DNA of 64,000 bases from Limnomonas spitsbergensis (GCA_037349105.1 JAYJMM010000041.1:4524501-4588500), one strand, 5' to 3'; counted from the stretch's first letter, positions 7,321 through 22,021 are shown. The notes: generated from the sequence alone by a model not told the origin. Translations and numbers: made by a program.

Positions 7321-9769
7321 TTGGTGGCCCGCATATCATATCGGCCTGCAGCGGGCGGAAGGCACCACAGGCAGGTCAACACTCAACAGTTCAACACATG
7401 CATGTGCGCTGTGCGCAGGGACGGGCTGCTAAGGGTGTCAGGTTTCGGTGGCAGGCCGGGCCATCCTGGGGCGATGAGGGCCAAGCAGGTGGACCCCGCA
7501 GAGAGGTCAGAAGTACCCCATGTCAGGAGGACAAGCCAAAGCGGCAAGTCGAGGCGCGGCCCAGCCAGCTGCGTCGCAGCGAGGACAAAGATGTTCCCAG
7601 CAAGGGAGGCGGCCCGCTGTGGCCGGTCGAAAAACGGTCCAATTCGCTGCACCACAGCATGACCTCAGATCCCAGAGAGGGGGGGTCGGGACAAAGGCTG
7701 ACAGTACTGAGTTTAGAAAGCCCACTTGTTCTAGCAAAAATACATTCTACATCCTGAAGGGCCAATGACATTACACCTCTAGGCCCTGCTCAAAATCCGC
7801 GTGGGCGTCAAATAAAAAGAGAGTAAAGATGGAAACAACACAAGGGGGCAGAACAAAAATAAGGAGGAATATGTGCGAAATCAAGTGAAAGGCCAAAACA
7901 AAAGGCTGAAGAAACAAAATATTATGGAAGTTCCAGACCTCTGGAAAGGTCTACGCCTTAACGATACCTACCACGTCTTCCACAAAGGTCAGGGCATCCC
8001 ACCCAACTAAGCCTGCCCCGGCACAACTAAAAAAAGTCGCTAGCACCTACCGAAGGATCTGCTCATCCCCGCTCTTAAGTTGATCATGCACGCTGGGGCA
8101 TTGAAAACAAGCATGCACCGCATCCCACATGGTCGCTGCCTCCCCTAGCCCAACATCACAGGCAACGCCGTCTGTCAAACTGCAGGCCACTGCGCCATCG
8201 CTGTATGTGTGATAGTGCTGGTTGGTATCAGCCAGGGGGACAGCAGACAGAGGCCTAGTGGATAACTGCTGCCGCTGCTGCATGTTTTTCAGCTGCATAT
8301 TCGAACACCTATGGGATAGGGGGAAATGGTCCAGTGGTGCAACGCTGGTGGCATCCATGCCACGAGATTGAGGGATCAAGCCCGCCACACGATCCTCCCT
8401 CTCCCTCAACTAGACCGCCGGGAACCACTCATGTTCCTGCCCCCTCACATGTGAACTTTTTACAGTCCAACGGGGCATCACATAGGAGGATGGCATGGCT
8501 GCACCATGGCCCAGGCTGTGCATTGTAGCTGGAATTGAGCGTAGTCATTCCCTGACAGCCCCACGTGGCCGAGCGTTCAGCAGGGCCCATCGGGTATGCA
8601 CTGTTCTAAACCTATGGGATGCTGCACAGCCCCATGCACCACTGGGCCAATTGGGACCATCCTTGACTGACATACGTCCGGTGGCCCAAGCAAGAAAGCA
8701 AGCTGCACCAGGACCCCTCGACCGCTTGCCGGATAGTATCTGAATTGTAGCGGAAGTGCACTAAAAAACTAGCTGGCCATCAGGCCACACCAACTCTGCA
8801 AGTACTGGCGGCGGAGCGGGCCCCACTCCTGCCGCGGCCAGAGGTGGGACCTGCCCAGAGTCGCTCTTGCTGCCAAGGGTTGCACTCACAGTCTTTCCTG
8901 TTGATCTCCTAATGTTCAAGGCAATTTTATGAGACAGCATTGAAGAAAGGCTGTGGATGCTGGCATGAAAGCTTCATGCTGCGCCAATGCATTATCTTTA
9001 GTGTTCAACAGGCCACCGTTAGGGGGCTACTGGGGCGCTGTCACTGAGCAGCTAGGGTGCTTTCACTGGTTGGCTGGGGTGCTGTCACTGGGCAGCTGGG
9101 GTGATGTCACTGAGCAGCTGGGGCGCTGTCACTGGGCAGCTGGGGTGATGTCACTGAGCAGCTGGGGCGCTGTCACTGGGCTGCTAGGGTGATGTCACTG
9201 GGCAGCTGAGGCGATGTCACGACCGGCCTACCGCCGGCGGCCCAAGCATGAGAGCTACAGGCACCAGGCCCCCCTGGCCTCAGGGCGGGTGGTAAATGGT
9301 AATATCTGAATTATGCTAGAGTGCCACCGATGTGCTGTAACACCTCACACCTGCAGCACTCGCAACAGTTGTAACACCTTGATACCTGAAACACCTGCAA
9401 TGCTTGCAACACCTCACAGGCCTCGAAGGCCTCAGCTTCATCTCTATATCGACCAGGTGCGTAAAAGGTGTGAGCCTTTCACAGTACGTGCCTGATGTCC
9501 GCTGCTTCACAAACAGGTGTGAAATAGATGCCTGTTGAGTCCTAACCAGTAGGTGCCTGACGGTCCGCTGCGCCACGGCTAGATGTGAAATAACTGCCTC
9601 GTGATAAGTGCCTCGCTATCCTTGAGAATATGTGGAAAAGGAGCCTCCTGCTGCAAGCTTGCCCCAATCAATGGCCGAGGGAGGGGAGGGGGGGTACATA
9701 CCTTTAAATCCTGACACTAATCCCTGACCTTGCGATGAGAGGAATTATGACTTACGAAGAATTATACCT
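7321..9769 (+). repeat. Unit U4 (family A, 2449 bp)
   Basis: This is the shortest complete copy. The A box is at 8327-8337, the minisatellite starts at 9030, and the G run is 7 long. 'gttccagacc' at about 7931 and 'ggcacaac' at about 8020 are private. 'gactgacata' at about 8665 is shared with U5 only. 'actgcctcgtg' at about 9593 is shared with U6 only. Confidence 0.95.
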
Positions 9770-12219
9770 TTGGTGGCCCGCATATCATATCGGCCTGCAG
9801 CGGGCGGAAGGCACCACAGGCAGGTCAACACTCAACAGTTCAACACATGCATGTGCGCTGTGCGCAGGGACGGGCTGCTAAGGGTGTCAGGTTTTGGTGG
9901 CAGGCCGGGCCATCCTGGGGCGATGAGGGCCAAGCAGGTGGACCCCGCAGAGAGGTCAGAAGTACCCCATGTCAGGAGGACAAGCCAAAGCGGCAAGTCG
10001 AGGCGCGGCCCAGCCAGCTGCGTCGCAGCGAGGACAAAGATGTTCCCAGCAAGGGAGGCGGCCCGCTGTGGCCGGTCGAAAAACGGTCCGATTCGCTGCA
10101 CCACAGCATGACCTCAGATCCCAGAGAGGGGGGGTCGGGACAAAGGCTGACAGTACTGAGTTTAGAAAGCCCACTTGTTCTAGCAAAAATACATTCTACA
10201 TCCTGAAGGGCCAATGACATTACACCTCTAGGCCCTGCTCAAAATCCGCGTGGGCGTCAAATAAAAAGAGAGTAAAGATGGAAACAACACAAGGGGGCAG
10301 AACAAAAATAAGGAGGAATATGTGCGAAATCAAGTGAAAGGCCAAAACAAAAGGCTGAAGAAACAAAATATTATGGAAGTTGCAGACCTCTGGAAAGGTC
10401 TACGCCTTAACGATACCTACCACGTCTTCCACAACGGTCAGGGCATCCCACCCAACTAAGCCTGCCCCGGTACAACTAAAAAAAGTCGCTAGCACCTACC
10501 GAAGGATCTGCTCATCCCCGCTCTTAAGTTGATCATGCACGCTGGGGCATTGAAAACAAGCATGCACCGCATCCCACATGGTCGCTGCCTCCCCTAGCCC
10601 AACGTCACAGGCAACGCCGTCTGTCAAACTGCAGGCCACTGCGCCATCGCTGTATGTGTGACAGTGCTGGTTGGTATCAGCCAGGGGGACAGCAGACAGA
10701 GGCCTAGTGGATAACTGCTGCCGCTGCTGCATGTTTTTCAGCTGCATACTCGAACACCTATGGGATAGGGGGAAATGGTCCAGTGGTGCAACGCTGGTGG
10801 CATCCATGCCACGAGATTGAGGGATCAAGCCCGCCACACGATCCTCCCTCTCCCTCAACTAGACCGCCGGGAACCACTCATGTTCCTGCCCCCTCACATG
10901 TGAACTTTTTACAGTCCAACGGGGCATCACATAGGAGGATGGCATGGCTGCACCATGGCCCAGGCTGTGCATTGTAGCTGGAATTGAGCGTAGTCATTCC
11001 CTGACAGCCCCACGTGGCCGAGCGTTCAGCAGGGCCCATCGGGTATGCACTGTTCTAAACCTATGGGATGCTGCACAGCCCCATGCACCACTGGGCCAAT
11101 TGGGACCATCCTTGACTGACATACGTCCGGTGGCCCAAGCAAGAAAGCAAGCTGCACCAGGACCCCTCGACCGCTTGCCGGATAGTATCTGAATTGTAGC
11201 GGAAGTGCACTAAAAAACTAGCTGGCCATCAGGCCACACCAACTCTGCAAGTACTGGCGGCGGAGCGGGCCCCACTCCTGCCGCGGCCAGAGGTGGGACC
11301 TGCCCAGAGTCGCTCTTGCTGCCAAGGGTTGCACTCACAGTCTTTCCTGTTGATCTCCTAATGTTCAAGGCAATTTTATGAGACAGCATTGAAGAAAGGC
11401 TGTGGATGCTGGCATGAAAGCTTCATGCTGCGCCAATGCATTATCTTTAGTGTTCAACAGGCCACCGTTAGGGGGCTACTGGGGCGCTGTCACTGAGCAG
11501 CTAGGGTGCTTTCACTGGTTGGCTGGGGTGCTGTCACTGGGCAGCTGGGGTGATGTCACTGAGCAGCTGGGGCGCTGTCACTGGGCAGCTGGGGTGATGT
11601 CACTGAGCAGCTGGGGCGCTGTCACTGGGCTGCTAGGGTGATGTCACTGGGCAGCTGAGGCGATGTCACGACCGGCCTACCGCCGGCGGCCCAAGCATGA
11701 GAGCTACAGGCACCAGGCCCCCCTGGCCTCAGGGCGGGTGGTAAATGGTAATATCTGAATTATGCTAGAGTGCCACCGATGTGCTGTAACACCTCACACC
11801 TGCAGCACTCGCAACAGTTGTAACACCTTGATACCTGAAACACCTGCAATGCTTGCAACACCTCACAGGCCTCGAAGGCCTCAGCTTCATCTCTATATCG
11901 ACCAGGTGCGTAAAAGGTGTGAGCCTTTCACAGTACGTGCCTGATGTCCGCTGCTTCACAAACAGGTGTGAAATAGATGCCTGTTGAGTCCTAACCAGTA
12001 GGTGCCTGACGGTCCGCTGCGCCACGGCTAGATGTGAAATAAGTGCCTCATGATAAGTGCCTCGCTATCCTTGAGAATATGTGGAAAAGGAGCCTCCTGC
12101 TGCAAGCTTGCCCCAATCAATGGCCGAGGGAGGGGAGGGGGGGGTACATACCTTTAAATCCTGACACTAATCCCTGACCTTGCGATGAGAGGAATTATGA
12201 CTTACGAAGAATTATACCT
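9770..12219 (+). repeat. Unit U5 (family A, 2450 bp)
   Basis: The A box is at 10776-10786, the minisatellite starts at 11479, and the G run is 8 long. Private changes are 'gtccgattcg' (about 10087), 'acaacggtca' (about 10432), 'caacgtcaca' (about 10602) and 'gtgacagtgc' (about 10658). 'ggttttggtgg' at about 9890 is shared with U6. Confidence 0.95.
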
Positions 12220-14670
12220 TTGGTGGCCCGCATATCATATCGGCCTGCAGCGGGCGGAAGGCACCACAGGCAGGTCAACACTCAACAGTTCAACACATGC
12301 ATGTGCGCTGTGCGCAGGGACGGGCTGCTAAGGGTGTCAGGTTTTGGTGGCAGGCCGGGCCATCCTGGGGCGATGAGGGCCAAGCAGGTGGACCCCGCAG
12401 AGAGGTCAGAAGTACCCCATGTCAGGAGGATAAGCCAAAGCGGCAAGTCGAGGCGCGGCCCAGCCAGCTGCGTCGCAGCGAGGACAAAGATGTTCCCAGC
12501 AAGGGAGGCGGCCCGCTGTGGCCGGTCGAAAAACGGTCCAATTCGCTGCACCACAGCATGACCTCAGATCCCAGAGAGGGGGGGTCGGGACAAAGGCTGA
12601 CAGTACTGAGTTTAGAAAGCCCACTTGTTCTAGCAAAAATACATTCTACATCCTGAAGGGCCAATGACATTACACCTCTAGGCCCTGCTCAAAATCCGCG
12701 TGGGCGTCAAATAAAAAGAGAGTAAAGATGGAAACAACACAAGGGGGCAGAACAAAAATAAGGAGGAATATGTGCGAAATCAAGTGAAAGGCCAAAACAA
12801 AAGGCTGAAGAAACAAAACATTATGGAAGTTGCAGACCTCTGGAAAGGTCTACGCCTTAACGATACCTACCACGTCTTCCACAAAGGTCAGGGCATCCCA
12901 CCCAACTAAGCCTGCCCCGGTACAACTAAAAAAAGTCGCTAGCACCTACCGAAGGATCTGCTCATCCCCGCTCTTAAGTTGATCATGCACGCTGGGGCAT
13001 TGAAAACAAGCATGCACCGCATCCCACATGGTCGCTGCCTCCCCTAGCCCAACATCACAGGCAACGCCGTCTGTCAAACTGCAGGCCACTGCGCCATCGC
13101 TGTATGTGTGATAGTGCTGGTTGGTATCAGCCAGGGGGGACAGCAGACATAGGCCTAGTGGACTACTGCTGCCGCTGCTGCATGTTTTTCAGCTGCATAC
13201 TCGAACACCTATGGGATAGGGGGAAATGGTCCAGTGGTGCAACGCTGGTGGCATCCATGCCACGAGATTGAGGGATCAAGCCCGCCACACGATCCTCCCT
13301 CTCCCTCAACTAGACCGCCGGGAACCACTCATGTTCCTGCCCCCTCACATGTGAACTTTTTACAGTCCAACGGGGCATCACATAGGAGGATGGCATGGCT
13401 GCACCATGGCCCAGGCTGTGCATTGTAGCTGGAATTGAGCGTAGTCATTCCCTGACAGCCCCACGTGGCCGAGCGTTCAGCAGGGCCCATCGGGTATGCA
13501 CTGTTCTAAACCTATGGGATGCTGCACAGCCCCATGCACCACTGGGCCAATTGGGACCATCCTTGACTGGCATACGTCCGGTGGCCCAAGCAAGAAAGCA
13601 AGCTGCACCAGGACCCCTCGACCGCTTGCCGGATAGTATCTGAATTGTAGCGGAAGTGCACTAAAAAACTAGCTGGCCATCAGGCCACACCAACTCTGCA
13701 AGTACTGGCGGCGGAGCGGGCCCCACTCCTGCCGCGGCCAGAGGTGGGACCTGCCCAGAGTCGCTCTTGCTGCCAAGGGTTGCACTCACAGTCTTTCCTG
13801 TTGATCTCCTAATGTTCAAGGCAATTTTATGAGACAGCATTGAAGAAAGGCTGTGGATGCTGGCATGAAAGCTTCATGCTGCGCCAATGCATTATCTTTA
13901 GTGTTCAACAGGCCACCGTTAGGGGGCTACTGGGGCGCTGTCACTGAGCAGCTAGGGTGCTTTCACTGGTTGGCTGGGGTGATGTCACTGGGCAGCTGGG
14001 GTGATGTCACTGAGCAGCTGGGGCGCTGTCACTGGGCAGCTGGGGTGATGTCACTGAGCAGCTGGGGCGCTGTCACTGGGCTGCTAGGGTGATGTCACTG
14101 GGCAGCTGAGGCGATGTCACGACCGGCCTACCGCCGGCGGCCCAAGCATGAGAGCTACAGGCACCAGGCCCCCCTGGCCTCAGGGCGGGTGGTAAATGGT
14201 AATATCTGAATTATGCTAGAGTGCCACCGATGTGCTGTAACACCTCACACCTGCAGCACTCGCAACAGTTGTAACACCTTGATACCTGAAACACCTGCAA
14301 TGCTTGCAACACCTCACAGGCCTCGAAGGCCTCAGCTTCATCTCTATATCGACCAGGTGCGTAAAAGGTGTGAGCCTTTCACAGTACGTGCCTGATGTCC
14401 GCTGCTTCACAAACAGGTGTGAAATAGATGCCTGTTGAGTCCTAACCAGTAGGTGCCTGACGGTCCGCTGCGCCACGGCTAGATGTGAAATAACTGCCTC
14501 GTGATAAGTGCCTCGCTATCCTTGAGAATATGTGGAAAAGGAGCCTCCTGCTGCAAGCTTGCCCCAATCAATGGCCGAGGGAGGGGAGGGGGGGGTACAT
14601 ACCTTTAAATCCTGACACTAATCCCTGACCTTGCGATGAGAGGAATTATGACTTACGAAGAATTATACCT
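12220..14670 (+). repeat. Unit U6 (family A, 2451 bp)
   Basis: The A box is at 13227-13237, the minisatellite starts at 13930, and the G run is 8 long. It shares 'ggttttggtgg' with U5, 'aggataagcc' with U2, and 'actgcctcgtg' with U4. 'cagacatagg' at about 13146 is shared with U7, U11 and U12. One minisatellite monomer near 13978 is converted to the 'gtgatgtcac' type. This copy is a clear mosaic of variants seen in different neighbours. Confidence 0.95.
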
Positions 14671-17120
14671 TTGGTGGCCCGCATATCATATCGGCCTGCA
14701 GCGGGCGGAAGGCACCACAGGCAGGTCAACACTCAACAGTTCAACACATGCATGTGCGCTGTGTGCAGGGACGGGCTGCTAAGGGTGTCAGGTTTCGGTG
14801 GCAGGCCGGGCCATCCTGGGGCGATGAGGGCCAAGCAGGTGGACCCCGCAGAGAGGTCACAAGTACCCCATGTCAGGAGGACAAGCCAAAGCGGCAAGTC
14901 GAGGCGCGGCCCAGCCAGCTGCGTCGCAGCGAGGACAAAGATGTTCCCAGCAAGGGAGGCGGCCCGCTGTGGCCGGTCGAAAAACGGTCCAATTCGCTGC
15001 ACCACAGCATGACCTCAGATCCCAGAGAGGGGGGGTCGGGACAAAGGCTGACAGTACTGAGTTTAGAAAGCCCACTTGTTCTAGCAAAAATACATTCTAC
15101 ATCCTGAAGGGCCAATGACATTACACCTCTAGGCCCTGCTCAAAATCCGCGTGGGCGTCAAATAAAAAGAGAGTAAAGATGGAAACAACACAAGGGGGCA
15201 GAACAAAAATAAGGAGGAATATGTGCGAAATCAAGTGAAAGGCCAAAACAAAAGGCTGAAGAAACAAAATATTATGGAAGTTGCAGACCTCTGGAAAGGT
15301 CTACGCCTTAACGATACCTACCACGTCTTCCACAAAGGTCAGGGCATCCCACCCAACTAAGCCTGCCCCGGTACAATTAAAAAAGTCGCTAGCACCTACC
15401 GAAGGATCTGCTCATCCCCGCTCTTAAGTTGATCATGCACGCTGGGGCATTGAAAACAAGCATGCACCGCATCCCACATGGTCGCTGCCTCCCCTAGCCC
15501 AACATCACAGGCAACGCCGTCTGTCAAACTGCAGGCCACTGCGCCATCGCTGTATGTGTGATAGTGCTGGTTGGTATCAGCCAGGGGGGACAGCAGACAT
15601 AGGCCTAGTGGACTACTGCTGCCGCTGCTGCATGTTTTTCAGCTGCATACTCGAACACCTATGGGATAGGGGGAAATGGTCCAGTGGTGCAACGCTGGTG
15701 GCATCCATGCCACGAGATTGAGGGATCAAGCCCGCCACACGATCCTCCCTCTCCCTCAACTAGACCGCCGGGAACCACTCATGTTCCTGCCCCCTCACAT
15801 GTGAACTTTTTACAGTCCAACGGGGCATCACATAGGAGGATGGCATGGCTGCACCATGGCCCAGGCTGTGCATTGTAGCTGGAATTGAGCGTAGTCATTC
15901 CCTGACAGCCCCACGTGGCCGAGCGTTCAGCAGGGCCCATCGGGTATGCACTGTTCTAAACCTATGGGATGCTGCACAGCCCCATGCACCACTGGGCCAA
16001 TTGGGACCATCCTTGACTGGCATACGTCCGGTGGCCCAAGCAAGAAAGCAAGCTGCACCAGGACCCCTCGACCGCTTGCCGGATAGTATCTGAATTGTAG
16101 CGGAAGTGCACTAAAAAACTAGCTGGCCATCAGGCCACACCAACTCTGCAAGTACTGGCGGCGGAGCGGGCCCCACTCCTGCCGCGGCCAGAGGTGGGAC
16201 CTGCCCAGAGTCGCTCTTGCTGCCAAGGGTTGCACTCACAGTCTTTCCTGTTGATCTCCTAATGTTCAAGGCAATTTTATGAGACAGCATTGAAGAAAGG
16301 CTGTGGATGCTGGCATGAAAGCTTCATGCTGCGCCAATGCATTATCTTTAGTGTTCAACAGGCCACCGTTAGGGGGCTACTGGGGCGCTGTCACTGAGCA
16401 GCTAGGGTGCTTTCACTGGTTGGCTGGGGTGCTGTCACTGGGCAGCTGGGGTGATGTCACTGAGCAGCTGGGGCGCTGTCACTGGGCAGCTGGGGTGATG
16501 TCACTGAGCAGCTGGGGCGCTGTCACTGGGCTGCTAGGGTGATGTCACTGGGCAGCTGAGGCGATGTCACGACCGGCCTACCGCCGGCGGCCCAAGCATG
16601 AGAGCTACAGGCACCAGGCCCCCCTGGCCTCAGGGCGGGTGGTAAATGGTAATATCTGAATTATGCTAGAGTGCCACCGATGTGCTGTAACACCTCACAC
16701 CTGCAGCACTCGCAACAGTTGTAACACCTTGATACCTGAAACACCTGCAATGCTTGCAACACCTCACAGGCCTCGAAGGCCTCAGCTTCATCTCTATATC
16801 GACCAGGTGCGTAAAAGGTGTGAGCCTTTCACAGTACGTGCCTGATGTCCGCTGCTTCACAAACAGGTGTGAAATAGATGCCTGTTGAGTCCTAACCAGT
16901 AGGTGCCTGACGGTCCGCTGCGCCACGGCTAGATGTGAAATAAGTGCCTCATGATAAGTGCCTCGCTATCCTTGAGAATATGTGGAAAAGGAGCCTCCTG
17001 CTGCAAGCTTGCCCCAATCAATGGCCGAGGGAGGGGAGGGGGGGGTACATACCTTTAAATCCTGACACTAATCCCTGACCTTGCGATGAGAGGAATTATG
17101 ACTTACGAAGAATTATACCT
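14671..17120 (+). repeat. Unit U7 (family A, 2450 bp)
   Basis: The A box is at 15677-15687, the minisatellite starts at 16380, and the G run is 8 long. Private changes are 'gtcacaagta' at about 14857 and a shortened A tract, 'acaattaaaaaagtc', at about 15374. 'cagacatagg' near 15596 is shared with U6, U11 and U12. It is the first complete unit with 'gctgtgtgcag' instead of 'gctgtgcgcag' near 14760. Confidence 0.95.
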
Positions 17121-19571
17121 TTGGTGGCCCGCATATCATATCGGCCTGCAGCGGGCGGAAGGCACCACAGGCAGGTCAACACTCAACAGTTCAACACATG
17201 CATGTGCGCTGTGTGCAGGGACGGGCTGCTAAGGGTGTCAGGTTTCGGTGGCAGGCCGGGCCATCCTGGGGCGATGAGGGCCAAGCAGGTGGACCCCGCA
17301 GAGAGGTCAGAAGTACCCCATGTCAGGAGGACAAGCCAAAGCGGCAAGTCGAGGCGCGGCCCAGCCAGCTGCGTCGCAGCGAGGACAAAGATGTTCCCAG
17401 CAAGGGAGGCGGCCCGCTGTGGCCGGTCGAAAAACGGTCCAATTCGCTGCACCACAGCATGACCTCAGATCCCAGAGAGGGGGGGTCGGGACAAAGGCTG
17501 ACAGTACTGAGTTTAGAAAGCCCACTTGTTCTAGCAAAAATACATTCTACATCCTGAAGGGCCAATGACATTACACCTCTAGGCCCTGCTCAAAATCGGC
17601 GTGGGCGTCAAATAAAAAGAGAGTAAAGATGGAAACAACACAAGGGGGCAGAACAAAAATAAGGAGGAATATGTGCGAAATCAAGTGAAAGGCCAAAACA
17701 AAAGGCTGAAGAAACAAAATATTATGGAAGTTGCAGACCTCTGGAAAGGTCTACGCCTTAACGATACCTACCACGTCTTCCACAAAGGTCAGGGCATCCC
17801 ACCCAACTAAGCCTGCCCCGGTACAACTAAAAAAAGTCGCTAGCACCTACCGAAGGATCTGCTCATCCCCGCTCTTAAGTTGATCATGCACGCTGGGGCA
17901 TTGAAAACAAGCATGCACCGCATCCCACATGGTCGCTGCCTCCCCTAGCCCAACATCACAGGCAACGCCGTCTGTCAAACTGCAGGCCACTGCGCCATCG
18001 CTGTATGTGTGATAGTGCTGGTTGGTATCAGCCAGGGGGGACAGCAGACAGAGGCCTAGTGGACTACTGCTGCCGCTGCTGCATGTTTTTCAGCTGCATA
18101 CTCGAACACCTATGGGATAGGGGGAAATGGTCCAGTGGTGCAACGCTGGTGGCATCCATGCCACGAGATTGAGGGATCAAGCCCGCCACACGATCCTCCC
18201 TCTCCCTCAACTAGACCGCCGGGAACCACTCATGTTCCTGCCCCCTCACATGTGAACTTTTTACAGTCCAACGGGGCATCACATAGGAGGATGGCATGGC
18301 TGCACCATGGCCCAGGCTGTGCATTGTAGCTGGAATTGAGCGTAGTCATTCCCTGACAGCCCCACGTGGCCGAGCGTTCAGCAGGGCCCATCGGGTATGC
18401 ACTGTTCTAAACCTATGGGATGCTGCACAGCCCCATGCACCACTGGGCCAATTGGGACCATCCTTGACTGGCATACGTCCGGTGGCCCAAGCAAGAAAGC
18501 AAGCTGCACCAGGACCCCTCGACCGCTTGCCGGATAGTATCTGAATTGTAGCGGAAGTGCACTAAAAAACTAGCTGGCCATCAGGCCACACCAACTCTGC
18601 AAGTACTGGCGGCGGAGCGGGCCCCACTCCTGCCGCGGCCAGAGGTGGGACCTGCCCAGAGTCGCTCTTGCTGCCAAGGGTTGCACTCACAGTCTTTCCT
18701 GTTGATCTCCTAATGTTCAAGGCAATTTTATGAGACAGCATTGAAGAAAGGCTGTGGATGCTGGCATGAAAGCTTCATGCTGCGCCAATGCATTATCTTT
18801 AGTGTTCAACAGGCCACCGTTAGGGGGCTACTGGGGCGCTGTCACTGAGCAGCTAGGGTGCTTTCACTGGTTGGCTGGGGTGCTGTCACTGGGCAGCTGG
18901 GGTGATGTCACTGAGCAGCTGGGGCGCTGTCACTGGGCAGCTGGGGTGATGTCACTGAGCAGCTGGGGCGCTGTCACTGGGCTGCTAGGGTGATGTCACT
19001 GGGCAGCTGAGGCGATGTCACGACCGGCCTACCGCCGGCGGCCCAAGCATGAGAGCTACAGGCACCAGGCCCCCCTGGCCTCAGGGCGGGTGGTAAATGG
19101 TAATATCTGAATTATGCTAGAGTGCCACCGATGTGCTGTAACACCTCACACCTGCAGCACTCGCAACAGTTGTAACACCTTGATACCTGAAACACCTGCA
19201 ATGCTTGCAACACCTCACAGGCCTCGAAGGCCTCAGCTTCATCTCTATATCGACCAGGTGCGTAAAAGGTGTGAGCCTTTCACAGTACGTGCCTGATGTC
19301 CGCTGCTTCACAAACAGGTGTGAAATAGATGCCTGTTGAGTCCTAACCAGTAGGTGCCTGACGGTCCGCTGCGCCACGGCTAGATGTGAAATAAGTGCCT
19401 CATGATAAGTGCCTCGCTATCCTTGAGAATATGTGGAAAAGGAGCCTCCTGCTGCAAGCTTGCCCCAATCAATGGCCGAGGGAGGGGAGGGGGGGGTACA
19501 TACCTTTAAATCCTGACACTAATCCCTGACCTTGCGATGAGAGGAATTATGACTTACGAAGAATTATACCT
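17121..19571 (+). repeat. Unit U8 (family A, 2451 bp)
   Basis: The A box is at 18128-18138, the minisatellite starts at 18831, and the G run is 8 long. The only private variant noticed is 'aaaatcggcg' at about 17594, where the other copies have 'aaaatccgcg' (U3 has 'aaaatccgca'). Confidence 0.95.
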
Positions 19572-22021
19572 TTGGTGGCCCGCATATCATATCGGCCTGC
19601 AGCGGGCGGAAGGCACCACAGGCAGGTCAACACTCAACAGTTCAACACATGCATGTGCGCTGTGTGCAGGGACGGGCTGCTAAGGGTGTCAGGTTTCGGT
19701 GGCAGGCCGGGCCATCCTGGGGCGATGAGGGCCAAGCAGGTGGACCCCGCAGAGAGGTCAGAAGTACCCCATGTCAGGAGGACAAGCCAAAGCGGCAAGT
19801 CGAGGCGCGGCCCAGCCAGCTGCGTCGCAGCGAGGACAAAGATGTTCCCAGCAAGGGAGGCGGCCCGCTGTGGCCGGTCGAAAAACGGTCCAATTCGCTG
19901 CACCACAGCATGACCTCAGATCCCAGAGAGGGGGGGTCGGGACAAAGGCTGACAGTACTGAGTTTAGAAAGCCCACTTGTTCTAGCAAAAATACATTCTA
20001 CATCCTGAAGGGCCAATGACATTACACCTCTAGGCCCTGCTCAAAATCCGCGTGGGCGTCAAATAAAAAGAGAGTAAAGATGGAAACAACACAAGGGGGC
20101 AGAACAAAAATAAGGAGGAATATGTGCGAAATCAAGTGAAAGGCCAAAACAAAAGGCTGAAGAAACAAAATATTATGGAAGTTGCAGACCTCTGGAAAGG
20201 TCTACGCCTTAACGATACCTACCACGTCTTCCACAAAGGTCAGGGCATCCCACCCAACTAAGCCTGCCCCGGTACAACTAAAAAAAGTCGCTAGCACCTA
20301 CCGAAGGATCTGCTCATCCCCGCTCTTAAGTTGATCATGCACGCTGGGGCATTGAAAACAAGCATGCACCGCATCCCACATGGTCGCTGCCTCCCCTAGC
20401 CCAACATCACAGGCAACGCCGTCTGTCAAACTGCAGGCCACTGCGCCATCGCTGTATGTGTGATAGTGCTGGTTGGTATCAGCCAGGGGGGACAGCAGAC
20501 AGAGGCCTAGTGGACTACTGCTGCCGCTGCTGCATGTTTTTCAGCTGCATACTCGAACACCTATGGGATAGGGGGAAATGGTCCAGTGGTGCAACGCTGG
20601 TGGCATCCATGCCACGAGATTGAGGGATCAAGCCCGCCACACGATCCTCCCTCTCCCTCAACTAGACCGCCGGGAACCACTCATGTTCCTGCCCCTCACA
20701 TGTGAACTTTTTACAGTCCAACGGGGCATCACATAGGAGGATGGCATGGCTGCACCATGGCCCAGGCTGTGCATTGTAGCTGGAATTGAGCGTAGTCATT
20801 CCCTGACAGCCCCACGTGGCCGAGCGTTCAGCAGGGCCCATCGGGTATGCACTGTTCTAAACATATGGGATGCTGCACAGCCCCAGGCACCACTGGGCCA
20901 ATGGGGACCATCCTTGACTGGCATACGTCCGGTGGCCCAAGCAAGAAAGCAAGCTGCACCAGGACCCCTCGACCGCTTGCCGGATAGTATCTGAATTGTA
21001 GCGGAAGTGCACTAAAAAACTAGCTGGCCATCAGGCCACACCAACTCTGCAAGTACTGGCGGCGGAGCGGGCCCCACTCCTGCCGCGGCCAGAGGTGGGA
21101 CCTGCCCAGAGTCGCTCTTGCTGCCAAGGGTTGCACTCACAGTCTTTCCTGTTGATCTCCTAATGTTCAAGGCAATTTTATGAGACAGCATTGAAGAAAG
21201 GCTGTGGATGCTGGCATGAAAGCTTCATGCTGCGCCAATGCATTATCTTAGTGTTCAACAGGCCACCGTTAGGGGGCTACTGGGGCGCTGTCACTGAGCA
21301 GCTAGGGTGCTTTCACTGGTTGGCTGGGGTGCTGTCACTGGGCAGCTGGGGTGATGTCACTGAGCAGCTGGGGCGCTGTCACTGGGCAGCTGGGGTGATG
21401 TCACTGAGCAGCTGGGGCGCTGTCACTGGGCTGCTAGGTTGATGTCACTGGGCAGCTGAGGCGATGTCACGACCGGCCTACCGCCGGCGGCCCAAGCATG
21501 AGAGCTACAGGCACCAGGCCCCCCTGGCCTCAGGGCGGGTGGTAAATGGTAATATCTGAATTATGCTAGAGTGCCACCGATGTGCTGTAACACCTCACAC
21601 CTGCAGCACTCGCAACAGTTGTAACACCTTGATACCTGAAACACCTGCAATGCTTGCAACACCTCACATGCCTCGAAGGCCTCAGCTTCATCTCTATATC
21701 GACCAGGTGCGTAAAATGTGTGAGCCTTTCACAGTACGTGCCTGATGTCCGCTGCTTCACAAACAGGTGTGAAATAGATGCTTGTTGAGTCCTAACCAGT
21801 AGGTGCCTGACGGTCCGCTGCGCCACGGCTAGATGTGAAATAAGTGCCTCATGATAAGTGCCTCGCTATCCTTGAGAATATGTGGAAAAGGAGCCTCCTG
21901 CTGCAAGCTTGCCCCAATCAATGGCCGAGGGAGGGGAGGGGGGGGGTACATACCTTTAAATCCTGACACTAATCCCTGACCTTGCGATGAGAGGAATTAT
22001 GACTTACGAAGAATTATACCT
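19572..22021 (+). repeat. Unit U9 (family A variant haplotype, 2450 bp)
   Basis: The A box is at 20579-20589, the minisatellite starts at 21280, and the G run is 9 long. It carries a rare set of changes: 'ccccaggcac' (about 20882), one T lost in 'tatcttagtg' (about 21244), 'aaaatgtgtgag' (about 21713) and 'atgcttgttg' (about 21778). The same set reappears in U17, eight units away. Private changes include one C lost in 'ctgcccctcac' (about 20690), 'aacatatggg' (about 20861), 'ctaggttgat' (about 21435) and 'cacatgcctc' (about 21665). Confidence 0.95.
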